Shown: positions 43,932 through 55,051, counted from the stretch's first letter. The stretch: 64,000 nt of DNA from Pseudoalteromonas sp. SMS1 (GCF_021530565.1 NZ_JAKGBI010000011.1:124001-188000), one strand, 5' to 3'. Program-made: numbers and translations. The notes: generated from the sequence alone by a model not told the origin.

Positions 43932-45944
43932 TTAATCCCCAGTTTGCTGTGCGCTCTGCTTGATTTTGTTGAGCATCGCATCAAATTGTTCATCGATAGG
44001 ACGCTCAACAACATTTGTCACCATTCCCCAAAACCCATTGAGCTCGTTGACTTTTTTTAAGTTTGAAATATGTTTTGCCACATCAGCTTTTGGAACGTAC
44101 GACGCCAAGCTTCGGTATTGGTTTGTCAATGTAAGGCGTTTTTTGTCATACCTTAATTGAGAGTGGTACTGAATATATTCACTGCTCACCTTTTCATCAA
44201 ATGCTTGGCGACTAAAATCAATATCTTCTGGCAAATGAAACGACACAACATGCTTTATATCGATTGGAAAGTTTAAGTGTAATGGTGAAGACCTTCGTAC
44301 TGATTTTGGTAACTTAGTGTAGTCATGGGGATAGTTGGCATAAAACCCGAACTCAGCCTCATTTTTTTCATTAATGTACCAATAATCAGACACTGAATAA
44401 TACTCTTCAACCACCACCGTGTTTGAAACTGGGTCATCAGCAACTTGCATCGCGTTTTCAACTTCTAGGCTAGGATAGCTATTTGCGTAATAGTTAGCAT
44501 AATCATTGGCGATTTTATCAATGCCTTGCGTCGCGAAGCGATATCGAAAACTCTCCGCATCCGCCCCTTGCATCGTCGTTTTGATCCGCCAAACAACAGG
44601 AGAAAAATAGCTCGCAGAGAACAGGTCTTCTTCAATTAAAACTGTGCTATTTCGCTTCGTTGGCGTGGCATCAATTACCGTTGTCTTTGATTCATCAATC
44701 AATAACCCTTTGCCAAAGTCTGGCTGGTAAAGCGTCTCAATATCACGGCCTTGATATGACATCGTCGCATCTACAAAGTAATAGCTACCATTGTACTCAA
44801 TTCGATTAATCACATGATTAAACGCCTGATGCGTAGGTAAATAACTGGATATTTCTGCACGCTCCACTGAAGACACCAACATAGGGGATGCTTTTATGTC
44901 TACAGCGTCCAGCAGTACACTCAGTAATAGCGCTTTGTCTTTGCAATCGCCATAACGATGCTTGAAGACGTCGTCAGGACTGCGCGGAAGGTGAGAATTC
45001 ACACCCAATTCTAATCCTAAATATCGAATGTCCTCTTGTGTAAACCTAATGGCCTCATTCAATGCGGCATGTTTGTCCATGCTCTGTAGGTGGGTGATAT
45101 AAGATTGCAACCCTTTGTCTGTCACCTGCGTATTTTCAAATAAACCATTTGCCCAGGCCTTCAATTGCGCCCAATCTTGATATTGAGAGAATTGCACGTA
45201 AGGATATGGTGTATACCAAGACGGCATATCACTATCGGCGATTATTTTCTTGTTGTTTAATACTTCGATTGAATAAGTGGTGCTTTTTTCTGCGCTTTTT
45301 ATCACAGGTTGTAAGCTGTCTCGGGTCGCTTTGACTTGTAACTTTCTTGCCGTCTCTACTTGCAGACTAAATGTTACTTTGTCTATATCAACTCCCCAAC
45401 CAAAACTGGCGAAGTGTCCAAAGTTTCCATTAAAAACGGGGTTTTGCCCATAACGAGTGTAGCTATACTCAAGTTCATCACCGACTCGGATATCCTTCAG
45501 CAGGATCAGTGCCTCATATTCTCCTGAGTACAAGTTACTCTGCTGTTCGTCTTCCGCGTTGATAATTTTTAATTGTTCCTTACCTACACTTTGTACCAAT
45601 TCATCGCCACGAAAAACATGTACTTTATGAAAAGTGAGTGTTTCAAAAGCAGGGTTAAATCTAATTCGGATAGAAGCGTTGTCTTGGACACCGGCACTGT
45701 CGGTGAACTTGTAACGACTACGCAAAAAATAGCCAAAATTATCTTCTGTGTTAATTTGCCTATCGAACAATCGATAATGCATTGGCTTTTCTATTTGTGT
45801 GGGCATCTTAGCTAAATCAACGGTTTTAACCCAACTAGGTTGGGCTGTAAATTCAACTTGAGGTTTAACATCAACTGTATTTGCCTGCAGTCCTACGGCA
45901 AAAAATAACAGCATTGTGATATAAATGGGAAGTTTTCTAACCAT
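43932..45944 (-). CDS. DUF3857 / transglutaminase-like exported protein
   Basis: A 670-residue exported protein: signal peptide (MVRKLPIYITMLLFFAVGLQA), DUF3857 domain (about 50-230), transglutaminase-like domain with the triad Cys334 (YGDCKDK), His377 (FNHV) and Asp392 (FVDAT), and a C-terminal DUF3858-like beta domain. The triad is intact, so it may be a periplasmic protease or amide-transfer enzyme, but the family's reaction is not established. ATG 45944 has AAAGAAG upstream and gives the signal peptide; the open frame extends 32 codons further without a ribosome site. The TPR-like lipoprotein gene follows at once. Confidence 0.88.
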   Translation of the reverse strand: MVRKLPIYITMLLFFAVGLQANTVDVKPQVEFTAQPSWVKTVDLAKMPTQIEKPMHYRLFDRQINTEDNFGYFLRSRYKFTDSAGVQDNASIRIRFNPAFETLTFHKVHVFRGDELVQSVGKEQLKIINAEDEQQSNLYSGEYEALILLKDIRVGDELEYSYTRYGQNPVFNGNFGHFASFGWGVDIDKVTFSLQVETARKLQVKATRDSLQPVIKSAEKSTTYSIEVLNNKKIIADSDMPSWYTPYPYVQFSQYQDWAQLKAWANGLFENTQVTDKGLQSYITHLQSMDKHAALNEAIRFTQEDIRYLGLELGVNSHLPRSPDDVFKHRYGDCKDKALLLSVLLDAVDIKASPMLVSSVERAEISSYLPTHQAFNHVINRIEYNGSYYFVDATMSYQGRDIETLYQPDFGKGLLIDESKTTVIDATPTKRNSTVLIEEDLFSASYFSPVVWRIKTTMQGADAESFRYRFATQGIDKIANDYANYYANSYPSLEVENAMQVADDPVSNTVVVEEYYSVSDYWYINEKNEAEFGFYANYPHDYTKLPKSVRRSSPLHLNFPIDIKHVVSFHLPEDIDFSRQAFDEKVSSEYIQYHSQLRYDKKRLTLTNQYRSLASYVPKADVAKHISNLKKVNELNGFWGMVTNVVERPIDEQFDAMLNKIKQSAQQTGD

Positions 45945-46133
45945 GAGCGACTTCTTTAGGTTTATCCGATAATAGCGGTAATAGTAAAACGAAGTACTGT
46001 ACCCATAGAACCAATTTAATAGCAAGGCTTTTAAGTGCAAAAAAACGCGAATTTTTCATGCGCCTGTGGCAAAAAAGTTGTCTGGGTTACTCAGGTTAAG
46101 TGTAAAGTATCTCTTGATTGAAATAAAAGTAAG

Positions 46134-46171
46134 CGGCCAATGACAAGCGATATAACTTAGTCAATTGGCCA
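46134..46171 (-). terminator. Probable terminator of the NRPS operon
   Basis: GGCCAAT-GAC and GTC-AATTGGCC pair with one bulge around an AT-rich loop. On the minus strand it is followed by GCTTACTTTTATTT. It lies about 40 bases after the hydroxylase stop, at the end of the NRPS operon. Confidence 0.6.
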
Positions 46172-46208
46172 CTTTCGATAGGTATTAGTAATAAGCGTTT
46201 AAGGCGCG

Positions 46209-47750
46209 TTAGACTCCCACCGGTTCATTATATTTAAGCGACTCTGCCCAACCATTTTCGTCATAGTCAGACATACACTGTTCGACCATATCCGTCATTT
46301 TTGCCATATTACCCGACACTTTTGCGTGACGGAAACACTGCATCCTGACTTCCTCAGCACTGCCTGCATAATTCAGTTCATACAATTCATGGCGACCGCC
46401 AAACTCACTGCCAATGGCATCCCACATTAGCTTAAGTATTTTAATTCGCTCTGTAGAATCAATGCCATTTGAGCCTCTAACATAACGATTTAGGTACTCA
46501 TTGATATAGTCATTGGAGATATCTTTATGTCCCGAAGGCAAATAGATTAAACCACTGGCGACTGTTGACTTCACAATATTGACGATTTCACTATACGCTT
46601 GGGGCGCAAAAACACGATAAGCATGAAGTGCATCATTATTTGGTAGCATACAGCCTGATTGCCATGCTTCTGGTTTTGCGTGCATGGCCCGAATACATGA
46701 CCAAATCATATTACGCCAAGCCACGACTTGCCCCATTTGCGCCTGTACACCACGGTAATCAATTGTGCCTGTACACTCTAACGATTTTTTCAATAGCCCA
46801 GCTAAGAAGTCTAGTTTTACGCCAAACCTAATCGCACCTTGCATCGGGAATAGTCGACCAAAGCCCCCCTCAGCAAACCATCTGCGACAGGTATCTACAT
46901 CCTGATTTATAAAGATGTTTTCTTTGGGGATAAACACATTGTCTAGAATTAAGATCGCGTCATTTTCATCAAAACGGCTCGATAGTGGGAAATCAAACGG
47001 GTTACCTAACTCCTTAGCAGCAAGCTCATAAGAGCCGCGACACACAAGTTTCATCCCTGGGGCATTCATACTACATAAAAACATCAGCGCCATTTCTGGA
47101 TTCTCACCCATGACTTGCGCCGACCCCTGTCCAATAAAAGTATAATGCGTTAACGCTGAGTTGGTCGCAACGACCTTGGCACCACTTACGTATATTCCGT
47201 CTGGGGTTTCTTTTTCAACCCGAACATATACATCCTTTACCTCGTTAAGCGGTTTGTCTCTATCAACGGGTGGGTTCACAATCGCATGGTTCAAGTACAA
47301 GCAAGACTCTTGTATACGATTGTACCAATTCTGAGCATTTTGAGCATACTCACCATACCATTCAACATTTGCACCTAATACATTACCAAATGCGGCTTTG
47401 TAGTCAGGGGTTCTTCCCATCCAGCCATACGTTAATCGTGACCAATGTTCAATGGCAACTTGCTGCTCAGCCAGCTCCTCACCACTTCTTGGGTAACGAA
47501 AAAACTTATGTGTATACCCACCATTACCGGTGTCTGTTTCCCAACATAACTTATCTTTATGCTCAGGGTCGTGCAATGCGTCATAGAGATTGGCTATTGA
47601 TCTGGCTGAGTTTTTAAAAGCTGGGTGAGTTGTAATATCTTTAACACGCTCGCCATTAATATACACCTCCCTATCATCCCGTAAGCTTGCTAAGTACTCA
47701 TCACCGGTAAGAGGCCGATTACTCTCTTTTTTATAATTTTCTGGCCACAT
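46209..47750 (-). CDS. HpaB/PvcC-type FADH2-dependent aromatic hydroxylase
   Basis: A 513-residue member of the 4-hydroxyphenylacetate 3-hydroxylase (oxygenase component) family, which uses reduced FAD to hydroxylate phenols ortho to the OH. Family features: start RPLTGDEYLASLRDDREVY, the centre THYTFIGQGSAQV, the LDNVFIPKENIF block and the C-terminal GGRHELYELNYAGS. Relatives such as PvcC and SgcC hydroxylate a tyrosine-derived unit during natural product assembly, some on the carrier protein. It starts two bases after the terminal NRPS stop (AAGGA upstream), so it surely belongs to the pathway. No flavin reductase (HpaC) gene is seen here. The substrate, probably a Tyr-like residue, is inferred. 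Confidence 0.9.
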   Translation of the reverse strand: MWPENYKKESNRPLTGDEYLASLRDDREVYINGERVKDITTHPAFKNSARSIANLYDALHDPEHKDKLCWETDTGNGGYTHKFFRYPRSGEELAEQQVAIEHWSRLTYGWMGRTPDYKAAFGNVLGANVEWYGEYAQNAQNWYNRIQESCLYLNHAIVNPPVDRDKPLNEVKDVYVRVEKETPDGIYVSGAKVVATNSALTHYTFIGQGSAQVMGENPEMALMFLCSMNAPGMKLVCRGSYELAAKELGNPFDFPLSSRFDENDAILILDNVFIPKENIFINQDVDTCRRWFAEGGFGRLFPMQGAIRFGVKLDFLAGLLKKSLECTGTIDYRGVQAQMGQVVAWRNMIWSCIRAMHAKPEAWQSGCMLPNNDALHAYRVFAPQAYSEIVNIVKSTVASGLIYLPSGHKDISNDYINEYLNRYVRGSNGIDSTERIKILKLMWDAIGSEFGGRHELYELNYAGSAEEVRMQCFRHAKVSGNMAKMTDMVEQCMSDYDENGWAESLKYNEPVGV

Positions 47751-47752
47751 AA

Positions 47753-50700
47753 CTAGTCCTTTCTTTTGATTATTTTTAATATTTTTTTCGCGCTTTCACC
47801 TTGCAACATCGAGAAGTGATCCCCTTCCACAGATGTTGTTTGATACTGGATGGCATTAAATGTTTCACCCAGATAACGTTGGTAGGTATCACCATTCAGA
47901 CTTTGCGTTGCAAATACCATTTCAACATTAATGTCCAATGCATCACTTGGCACATAACTTTTAAATAAGTTGGATTGATGCAAATAGAGGGCCTTTAAGT
48001 GCTCAGGAAGCATCAACTCCTCAGCTAAGCTTGCCTCTTTACTCATTTCAAATAACCTAGGTTGCTCAAAATAAGTGTCTAATAGTGTGGTATGCACCGA
48101 TATACCTAGGCGGCCTAAAGCCACGGCGATTTCCAGTGCAATTGACCCACCAAAAGAGTGACCCACTAACGTAATTTGACTGTTTTCTGATATTACCTCT
48201 TTTAAAATTTCATCCACATAAGCACTGACGGCCTGATCTATTGATTCAAAATAGACTTCATTGCTATTGAGCCCCAGATGGTGCAACACGCTAATGTTAA
48301 GACCATGCTTGGGTAACAATTCAAAAACCTCTTTAAAATCTTGTGCCGTGCTTGCGACCCCCGGAACAAATATAATATGCTCATTCGCCTCATCTGACTG
48401 TGCAATGGTTCGTATCAAGCTAGTCGATAAGCCTTCGTTCGAATCTATTAATTGTCCCTGCTTTTGTATGCTATCCGCTTCATACAGCTGCGGTAGCTCG
48501 ACTTGCACGTGCAAGTCTTCTTGAATCTTTGAGAGCAACCTCACCAATAACAGCGAATGCCCCCCCACTTCAAAGAAACTGGTATTCGTACTTATTTTAT
48601 CTGCGCCCAAATTGAGTAAGTTGGACCAAATGTTCACAAGTATGCGCTCAGTACTCGTGTGTGGCGCCGTGAATTCATCTGTCGTAGACAGACAGTTCTC
48701 AACTGGCAGCGCCTTATTATCAATTTTACCCGTTGCCGTTAGAGGCCATGTATCCAAAGCAATGAACATGCTCGGCACCATATAATCTGGTAACTGATTG
48801 GATAAAATCGTTTTCAATTCAGCGATTAGCGCTGACTGTCTGTTGCTGTTGAGCGCTTCACAGGTTTTAACATACCCAATAAGCTGCTGACTTCCTGCGA
48901 TTTCTTTAGCCAACACTAATGCCGAATCAATTTCTGGGTGTACAGATAACTGAGACTCAATTTCACCTAACTCAATTCTGTAGCCACGCACTTTAACTTG
49001 GTGATCAACGCGCCCAACAAATGTTAAGTTGCCGTCAGGCTGATACCGCACCAAATCCCCTGTCCGATATAAGCGGTCATGACCATGTAGGCTGTGTGCA
49101 TCAAAGTACGGATTGTCTATAAAACAGTCTGCGGTCTGTTCTGGGCGATTAAGGTAGCCCCGAGCTAGCCCATGACCACCGATATACAGTTCGCCTACAC
49201 ACCCATTAGGCGTAAGTTGCAAATTGGTGTCCAATACCAAGAAGGTGGTATTGGCCATTGGCTTACCGATCGTCTCCTTGTCTGATTCGTTTTGTAGCGC
49301 GAAACTACTGTTTACTGTCGTTTCAGTTGGTCCGTAGGCATTGATAAATTTGACTTTGTGGGTCTGTGCATAGTGCTTAAAGACAGCAAATGCCGCCCCC
49401 CCTATTTTGTCACCACTAGAAATGATATCGACAGGTTTTAAATTAGGGTGCTTAACAATTAATTCTAATAATTGCGGTGTTGCATTGACCAGTCCCAACT
49501 CATGCTGACTAATCAGCTCGACCAGTGCATCTGGCGACTTTGCTTGTGCTTCTGAAGGGATCACTAACTTCACACCTGACGACAATAAGGCAATCCCCTT
49601 CAATGATGCATCAAAAACAAATGATGAAAGCCACAGCCATCCATTTTGAAGTTGATTGCAAACCTGTAATTGCTGTTCAAATCCAACCGCAAAGTTCATA
49701 AGCGACCGGTGCTCTGTCAGCACACCTTTTGGTTGACCAGTCGATCCTGACGTGTATATCACATATGCCAAATGCGATGACGTTAGGCCCAACGAAGACT
49801 TTTCAATATTCTGCGCACTGAACTGAGTGTACGCATCGCTGTCTATCGCAGTCACTTCGACATTAAACGCTGCTAATTTTTCACTGACTTTGGTATGACT
49901 GACAATCGTACTCAGTGCGGCATCTTCAATTATGTATTGAAGTCGACTTTGAGGATAATTAGGGTCCATTGGCACATAAGCCGCACCCGCTTTCATAATC
50001 CCTAGGATCCCCACTACGGTATCTATTGATCGCTCGGTACATAGGCCCACTAAACTATCGGGAAGAACACCGTGTGTTTCTCTCAAATAATGCGCCAATC
50101 GGTTTGCCTGGCCATTGAGAGCTTCGAAGGTCATGGTTTGACCTTCACACACCAGTGCAATGTCTTTTGGGTTTGTTTTTGCTTGTTGCTCAAATAGTTC
50201 GTGTAAACAAAGCGCTTTTGAATAAGCCACCTCTGTATTACTCAGCTCAGCGAGCAGATACTGTTGTTCATCCTCCGCTAACATAGGTAACTGATGCAAA
50301 GCCATGTCACCTTTTGCACATTCGCTCAACCCTATTAACAAACGACAAAGATGGCCGTTAAGTCGTTCAATCGCTGTTTTATCGAACAAGCTGACATCAT
50401 AACTCCAGTTGAGACCGACCCCATGCTCGCTGATACTCAAGTCCACCTTTAAATCGAACTTAGCCTGCACCATGTTTGCGCCATAAGGGGCAATTTCAAC
50501 ATCTGACACCTGTGTCGCGTCGCCGACTTCATTCAAACCAAAATCGGTTTGGGTCGTCATCATAATTTGAAACAGCGGTGTATGCGCGTTGCTTCTCGGT
50601 ACTTTTAACCGCTCAACCAATTGTTCAAATGGAACATCTTGGTTGGACTGCGCATCTAGATGAACCTGTCGAATATGTTTCAGATATTCGGATAAATTCG

Positions 50701-53700
50701 CCTGTTCGGTGTTTGCTCTAAGTACTTGTGTATTAACGAAGAAACCAATAAGCGGTGTCAGTTCTTCTTGTAATCGGTTCGCCACTGGCGTGCCTACAAC
50801 GATATCCGAACTATTGCTATGCCTAGAAAGTAGCAAAGAAAGTGCACCATGCAATAACATAAATGGGGTTATCTGATGCTGCTTGGCAAGTGCTTGCAGA
50901 CGTATCGCCACCGAGGCGGGCAAACTGCCCTCAACCATTGCTCCCACATGTTGTTTTGTATCTGGGCGCGGATAGCTCAGCGGCAAACTGTGAACTGGCG
51001 GCACGTCGGCCAATTGTTTTTCCCAGTAGGCGAGTTGCTTGTCTAGCACCGCTCCTTCAAGGTGGGTTCGCTGCCAGTTAGCATAATCAAGATATTGAAT
51101 GCCTAGCGCTGGTAACGGATTTTCTTTGCCTTGGCTAAATGCATCATAAAGTGCAAAAAACTCTTTAGTGAGCACTTCCATTGACCAACCATCAGAAGCA
51201 ATATGATGCATATTAAACACGAGGACACCTAATTCATCCTCGGTGCGCAAATAACACGCTCGCAGCATCAAATCTGTTGCCAAGTTAAAGGGAGAAACGA
51301 TCTCTTTTTCTACCTGTGCTTTAACTAACTCGCTTTGAAGTTCACCACTGTGCTCTCTAAAGTCGCTGACCGAGACATTGAAGTCGATGTCTGATTCGGC
51401 ATAGATCCGCTGTCTAGCTTCACCATTCACTTCAACATAGATGGTTCTCAATATTTCGTGACGAGCAATGATCTGCGAGAACACTTGATTCAATAGGGAG
51501 ATGTTCACCGCTCCTTTGATTTCAAACGCCAACGGCATGTTGTACTCTGGCGTTTGTCCCTGTAATTGGTCAATAAACCATAAGCGCTGCTGCGCAAATG
51601 ACACCGCATACGCTTCTTGATCTCTTTCAATTGGTGTTAGCGGTGCCAGCAATGCATTGCCGCGATGCAGCTCTATCGCGTCCGCCAATTCAGTCAGCGT
51701 GGAAGTATCAAACACAGCTTGCACTGGCAGCTCGACGTTAAATTGAGCACGAATGGCTGCTATCAATCGAATACTGAGTAGAGAATGGCCGCCTAACTCA
51801 AAAAAGTTGCTTGTAACACTCATTTTGTCAGCATCAGTACCCAGCAATTTTGCCCAAACCTCGCTAAGTACAAGCTCTGTTTCGGTACTCGGCGCAATAT
51901 ACTCCTGCTGCAATGTATTGCTGTCAGGCTGTGGCAACGCTCTTTTGTCAACCTTACCATTGTGCGTGAGAGGCCACGCATCCACTATCATCAACACACT
52001 GGGTACCATATAATCTGGCAGGTGTGCACCGAGCTGTGCCTTTAAATCAGTAATAAAGTCCAAAGATGCCTGTTGGTCATATGCGTCAGTCGGGATTAAG
52101 TAGCCTATCAGTTGGAGACTCCCCGCTAGCTCTTTTGCCATAACCAAGGCGGACTCAACGCCAGCTTGATTTGCTAACTGCGATTCAACTTCTCCCAATT
52201 CAATTCTGAACCCGCGGATCTTAACCTGATCATCTGCGCGTCCAATGAATTCAATATTGTCATCAGGTAGATAGCGCACTAGATCACCCGTGCGATATAG
52301 TCTTTGCGAACTGGACGGATCTTGCTCGTCAAAATATGGGTTGTTTATGAAACGCTCAGCGGTCAGTTCAGGACGATTTAAGTATCCACGCGCCAAACTT
52401 GCACCACCCACATATAATTCACCAATGCAGCATTTAGGTACTAAATTTTGCTGATCATCTAATATATAACAAGTGTTATTGTTGATCGGTTTGCCTATCG
52501 GCGTTTCGTCGATTGCATTTAATTCGCAAGCGGTCGCAAACACGATTGATTCCGTTGGCCCATACACGTTTACTATACTGATGTGCGGATACAGATCTTT
52601 AAACTTTGCAATCGCAATCTCACTACACTTTTCACCCCCAAATAAAACCTGCTTTACATTGGTATTTGTGAACGCTTGGTTTTCCACTAAAAGGTTAAAT
52701 AGTGCGGTGGTACAAAAGAAGTTTTCTATGTTGTCTTGCTCAATGCGCCGCTTTAACTTTTCAATATCAAGAATAGTCTCTCGGTCATATATAAATAGCT
52801 CAGAGCCATTCAATAGACTGAACATAAAGTCATAAATAAACCCATCAAAAGCATATGAAGACAGACTAAGCATACGACTAGCGAGCGTAATATTGGCGTA
52901 GGTTGCGGAGGAAACAAATGCAACAACACCTTGGTGTTCTACCTCAACGCCTTTGGGCTTGCCGGTCGACCCTGAAGTGTAAATTACATAGGCCAAATTA
53001 GACGAGTCTAACCCCAAAGACGACACTGGTAGGTTGTCTTTGCTGCAACTGCTTAAGAGAGGCTCATCATCAATATGGATCACTCGCCCTCTAAACGCAT
53101 CTAACGATGAAGTCACGCGCGTATGGCTCACAATCGTCGTCAACGACGCATCCACCATCATATGTTCAAGTCGACTCTGAGGATAACTTGGATCGAGTGG
53201 CACATAAGCGCCCCCCGCTTTTAAAATACCTAATATACCTACAATCATCTCAATCGAGCGTTCAGTACACAGGCCAACCAAGGCATCTGGCTTGACACCT
53301 TGCTCACTGACCAAGTAGTGAGCAAGTTGGTTTGCTTTTTCGTTAAGTGCCTTATATGTTAGTTGCTGATCGGCAAAAACCACTGCCACGTTGTTGGGGT
53401 TTTGCCTTGCCTGCTCTTCAAATAATTCATGCAGGCATAATGCACGCGCATAATCTGTCGCAGTGTCATTGAGTTCCGTGATCAGATGCTGTGCTTCCTC
53501 TTGCGATAAAACAGCTAAACTGCTCGGTGAGATAGTACTATCAGTTATCGCACTGAGGGAGCCCAACAAGCTTGTCAAATGTTCATTCAATCGCGCTATT
53601 GCTTGCTCGGTAAACAAACTTACATCATAGGTCCAACCAACACTGACGCCTTTATCACTGATATCAATATCAATGGTCAGGTCGAATTTAGCTTGAGTAG

Positions 53701-55051
53701 CATCCGCAGTAAAAGGTGAAATCTCCACACCAGACAACTCAACCAACGCATCATCTTGCGCAACGCCATAATCTGTATTTGTTGTCATCATAATTTGAAA
53801 TAACGGTGTATGCGCTATACTTCTCGGTACTTTTAATCGCTCAACCAGTTGTTCAAAAGGGACATCTTGATTGGATTGTGCATTCAAATGAACTTGTCGA
53901 ATGTGTTTGAAATAGTCCGCTAATGTATTGTGATTTGTGTTTGCTCTGAGAACTAAGGTGTTTACAAAAAATCCAATGAGTGGTGCGAGCGCTTCTTGCC
54001 GCCGGTTAGCCACCGGCGTACCTATTACAATATCTGGGTGGTTGCTGTGCTTTGACAGGAGCAATGAAAGTGCACCATGTAATAACATAAATGGCGTAAG
54101 CTGATGTGCCTGTGCTAAAGCTTGAAGACCCTGTGCAATCTCGGCTGACAAATGACTGGTTACGGTTGCGCCTACATACTGTTTGCTATCTGGTCTGGGT
54201 TTACAAAGTGGTAAGTTATGTACTGGCGGTGCTTCTGATAATTGTTTTTCCCAATACGATAACTGTCCTTCTAATACCTCACCTTCTAAGTGTTCTCGCT
54301 GCCAATGCGCATAGTCTGCATATTGAATTCCAAGTGGCGGGAAGGGATCCACATGCCCTTGGCTAAATGCATCATAGAGTGTAAAGAATTCATTGGTAAA
54401 AACATCCATGGACCAGCCATCAGAAGCAATGTGATGCATATTAAAAGCTAACACCCCTGCTTCATCGGCTGTTTGAAAGTAAGCCGCACGCAACATCAGA
54501 TCATGGCCGAGATCAAACGGCTTCGTCATTTCTTCTTCAACAGCGGTTTTTACCGCGTTTGATTGTGTCTCACACGTGAGATGCCTAAAGTCTCGCACAT
54601 CAATTGAAAAATCAGTATCTGAATTTTTCAGGATCCGCTGTTTAGCTTCACCATTGACTTCAACATATACTGTTCTAAGTACCTCATGACGCTCAATGAT
54701 GTGTTTAAACACATCATTGAGCAAAGCAATGTTCAGGTTACCCCGAACATTGAAAGCCATCGGCATATTGTACTCTGGTGATCCCCCTTGAAGCTGGTCA
54801 GTAAACCACAAACGCTGTTGCGAGAAAGAGGTGGGAGATAGCTCCCCTCTCTCACTCACTTTCACGATTGTTGCTAGGTCTTCATCGACATCTTCTTTTA
54901 GCCATTCAATAATATTTTGCTTTTCTAGTTTGATTTCCCCAATCAGTTCAGGTGTTAAGTTTTCCTTTTTCCCGATCACTGTTAGGTTATCAGATTCACC
55001 AAGCTCCAATTTAATTCCTAGCTCATATAAATGCTCTAGAAGCTTGTTCAT
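47753..55051 (-). CDS. Terminal NRPS: docking-C-A-PCP-C-A-PCP-TE
   Basis: A 2432-residue two-module synthetase that ends the assembly line. In order: TubC-like N-terminal docking domain (1-55); C domain with HHIASDG at 206; A domain (about 530-1020, YTSGSTGKPKG near 690); PCP Ser1090; C domain with HHIASDG at 1282; A domain (about 1590-2070); PCP Ser2166; type I thioesterase with GHSFGG nucleophile Ser2299. The first A-domain pocket reads D-G-Y-F-L-G-V-V-F, very near the bacitracin Ile code (DGFFLGVVYK), so Ile or Val. The second reads D-A-K-N-I-S-A-V-N, no known match, but identical to the first module of the preceding synthetase. No epimerase domains. Its ATG overlaps the upstream stop (ATGA). 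Confidence 0.95.
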   Translation of the reverse strand: MNKLLEHLYELGIKLELGESDNLTVIGKKENLTPELIGEIKLEKQNIIEWLKEDVDEDLATIVKVSERGELSPTSFSQQRLWFTDQLQGGSPEYNMPMAFNVRGNLNIALLNDVFKHIIERHEVLRTVYVEVNGEAKQRILKNSDTDFSIDVRDFRHLTCETQSNAVKTAVEEEMTKPFDLGHDLMLRAAYFQTADEAGVLAFNMHHIASDGWSMDVFTNEFFTLYDAFSQGHVDPFPPLGIQYADYAHWQREHLEGEVLEGQLSYWEKQLSEAPPVHNLPLCKPRPDSKQYVGATVTSHLSAEIAQGLQALAQAHQLTPFMLLHGALSLLLSKHSNHPDIVIGTPVANRRQEALAPLIGFFVNTLVLRANTNHNTLADYFKHIRQVHLNAQSNQDVPFEQLVERLKVPRSIAHTPLFQIMMTTNTDYGVAQDDALVELSGVEISPFTADATQAKFDLTIDIDISDKGVSVGWTYDVSLFTEQAIARLNEHLTSLLGSLSAITDSTISPSSLAVLSQEEAQHLITELNDTATDYARALCLHELFEEQARQNPNNVAVVFADQQLTYKALNEKANQLAHYLVSEQGVKPDALVGLCTERSIEMIVGILGILKAGGAYVPLDPSYPQSRLEHMMVDASLTTIVSHTRVTSSLDAFRGRVIHIDDEPLLSSCSKDNLPVSSLGLDSSNLAYVIYTSGSTGKPKGVEVEHQGVVAFVSSATYANITLASRMLSLSSYAFDGFIYDFMFSLLNGSELFIYDRETILDIEKLKRRIEQDNIENFFCTTALFNLLVENQAFTNTNVKQVLFGGEKCSEIAIAKFKDLYPHISIVNVYGPTESIVFATACELNAIDETPIGKPINNNTCYILDDQQNLVPKCCIGELYVGGASLARGYLNRPELTAERFINNPYFDEQDPSSSQRLYRTGDLVRYLPDDNIEFIGRADDQVKIRGFRIELGEVESQLANQAGVESALVMAKELAGSLQLIGYLIPTDAYDQQASLDFITDLKAQLGAHLPDYMVPSVLMIVDAWPLTHNGKVDKRALPQPDSNTLQQEYIAPSTETELVLSEVWAKLLGTDADKMSVTSNFFELGGHSLLSIRLIAAIRAQFNVELPVQAVFDTSTLTELADAIELHRGNALLAPLTPIERDQEAYAVSFAQQRLWFIDQLQGQTPEYNMPLAFEIKGAVNISLLNQVFSQIIARHEILRTIYVEVNGEARQRIYAESDIDFNVSVSDFREHSGELQSELVKAQVEKEIVSPFNLATDLMLRACYLRTEDELGVLVFNMHHIASDGWSMEVLTKEFFALYDAFSQGKENPLPALGIQYLDYANWQRTHLEGAVLDKQLAYWEKQLADVPPVHSLPLSYPRPDTKQHVGAMVEGSLPASVAIRLQALAKQHQITPFMLLHGALSLLLSRHSNSSDIVVGTPVANRLQEELTPLIGFFVNTQVLRANTEQANLSEYLKHIRQVHLDAQSNQDVPFEQLVERLKVPRSNAHTPLFQIMMTTQTDFGLNEVGDATQVSDVEIAPYGANMVQAKFDLKVDLSISEHGVGLNWSYDVSLFDKTAIERLNGHLCRLLIGLSECAKGDMALHQLPMLAEDEQQYLLAELSNTEVAYSKALCLHELFEQQAKTNPKDIALVCEGQTMTFEALNGQANRLAHYLRETHGVLPDSLVGLCTERSIDTVVGILGIMKAGAAYVPMDPNYPQSRLQYIIEDAALSTIVSHTKVSEKLAAFNVEVTAIDSDAYTQFSAQNIEKSSLGLTSSHLAYVIYTSGSTGQPKGVLTEHRSLMNFAVGFEQQLQVCNQLQNGWLWLSSFVFDASLKGIALLSSGVKLVIPSEAQAKSPDALVELISQHELGLVNATPQLLELIVKHPNLKPVDIISSGDKIGGAAFAVFKHYAQTHKVKFINAYGPTETTVNSSFALQNESDKETIGKPMANTTFLVLDTNLQLTPNGCVGELYIGGHGLARGYLNRPEQTADCFIDNPYFDAHSLHGHDRLYRTGDLVRYQPDGNLTFVGRVDHQVKVRGYRIELGEIESQLSVHPEIDSALVLAKEIAGSQQLIGYVKTCEALNSNRQSALIAELKTILSNQLPDYMVPSMFIALDTWPLTATGKIDNKALPVENCLSTTDEFTAPHTSTERILVNIWSNLLNLGADKISTNTSFFEVGGHSLLLVRLLSKIQEDLHVQVELPQLYEADSIQKQGQLIDSNEGLSTSLIRTIAQSDEANEHIIFVPGVASTAQDFKEVFELLPKHGLNISVLHHLGLNSNEVYFESIDQAVSAYVDEILKEVISENSQITLVGHSFGGSIALEIAVALGRLGISVHTTLLDTYFEQPRLFEMSKEASLAEELMLPEHLKALYLHQSNLFKSYVPSDALDINVEMVFATQSLNGDTYQRYLGETFNAIQYQTTSVEGDHFSMLQGESAKKILKIIKRKD

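Noticed and set aside
50863..51081. Plus-strand open frames inside the NRPS genes
   Set aside because: All are antisense shadows of conserved condensation or adenylation domains and recur at equivalent positions of each module.
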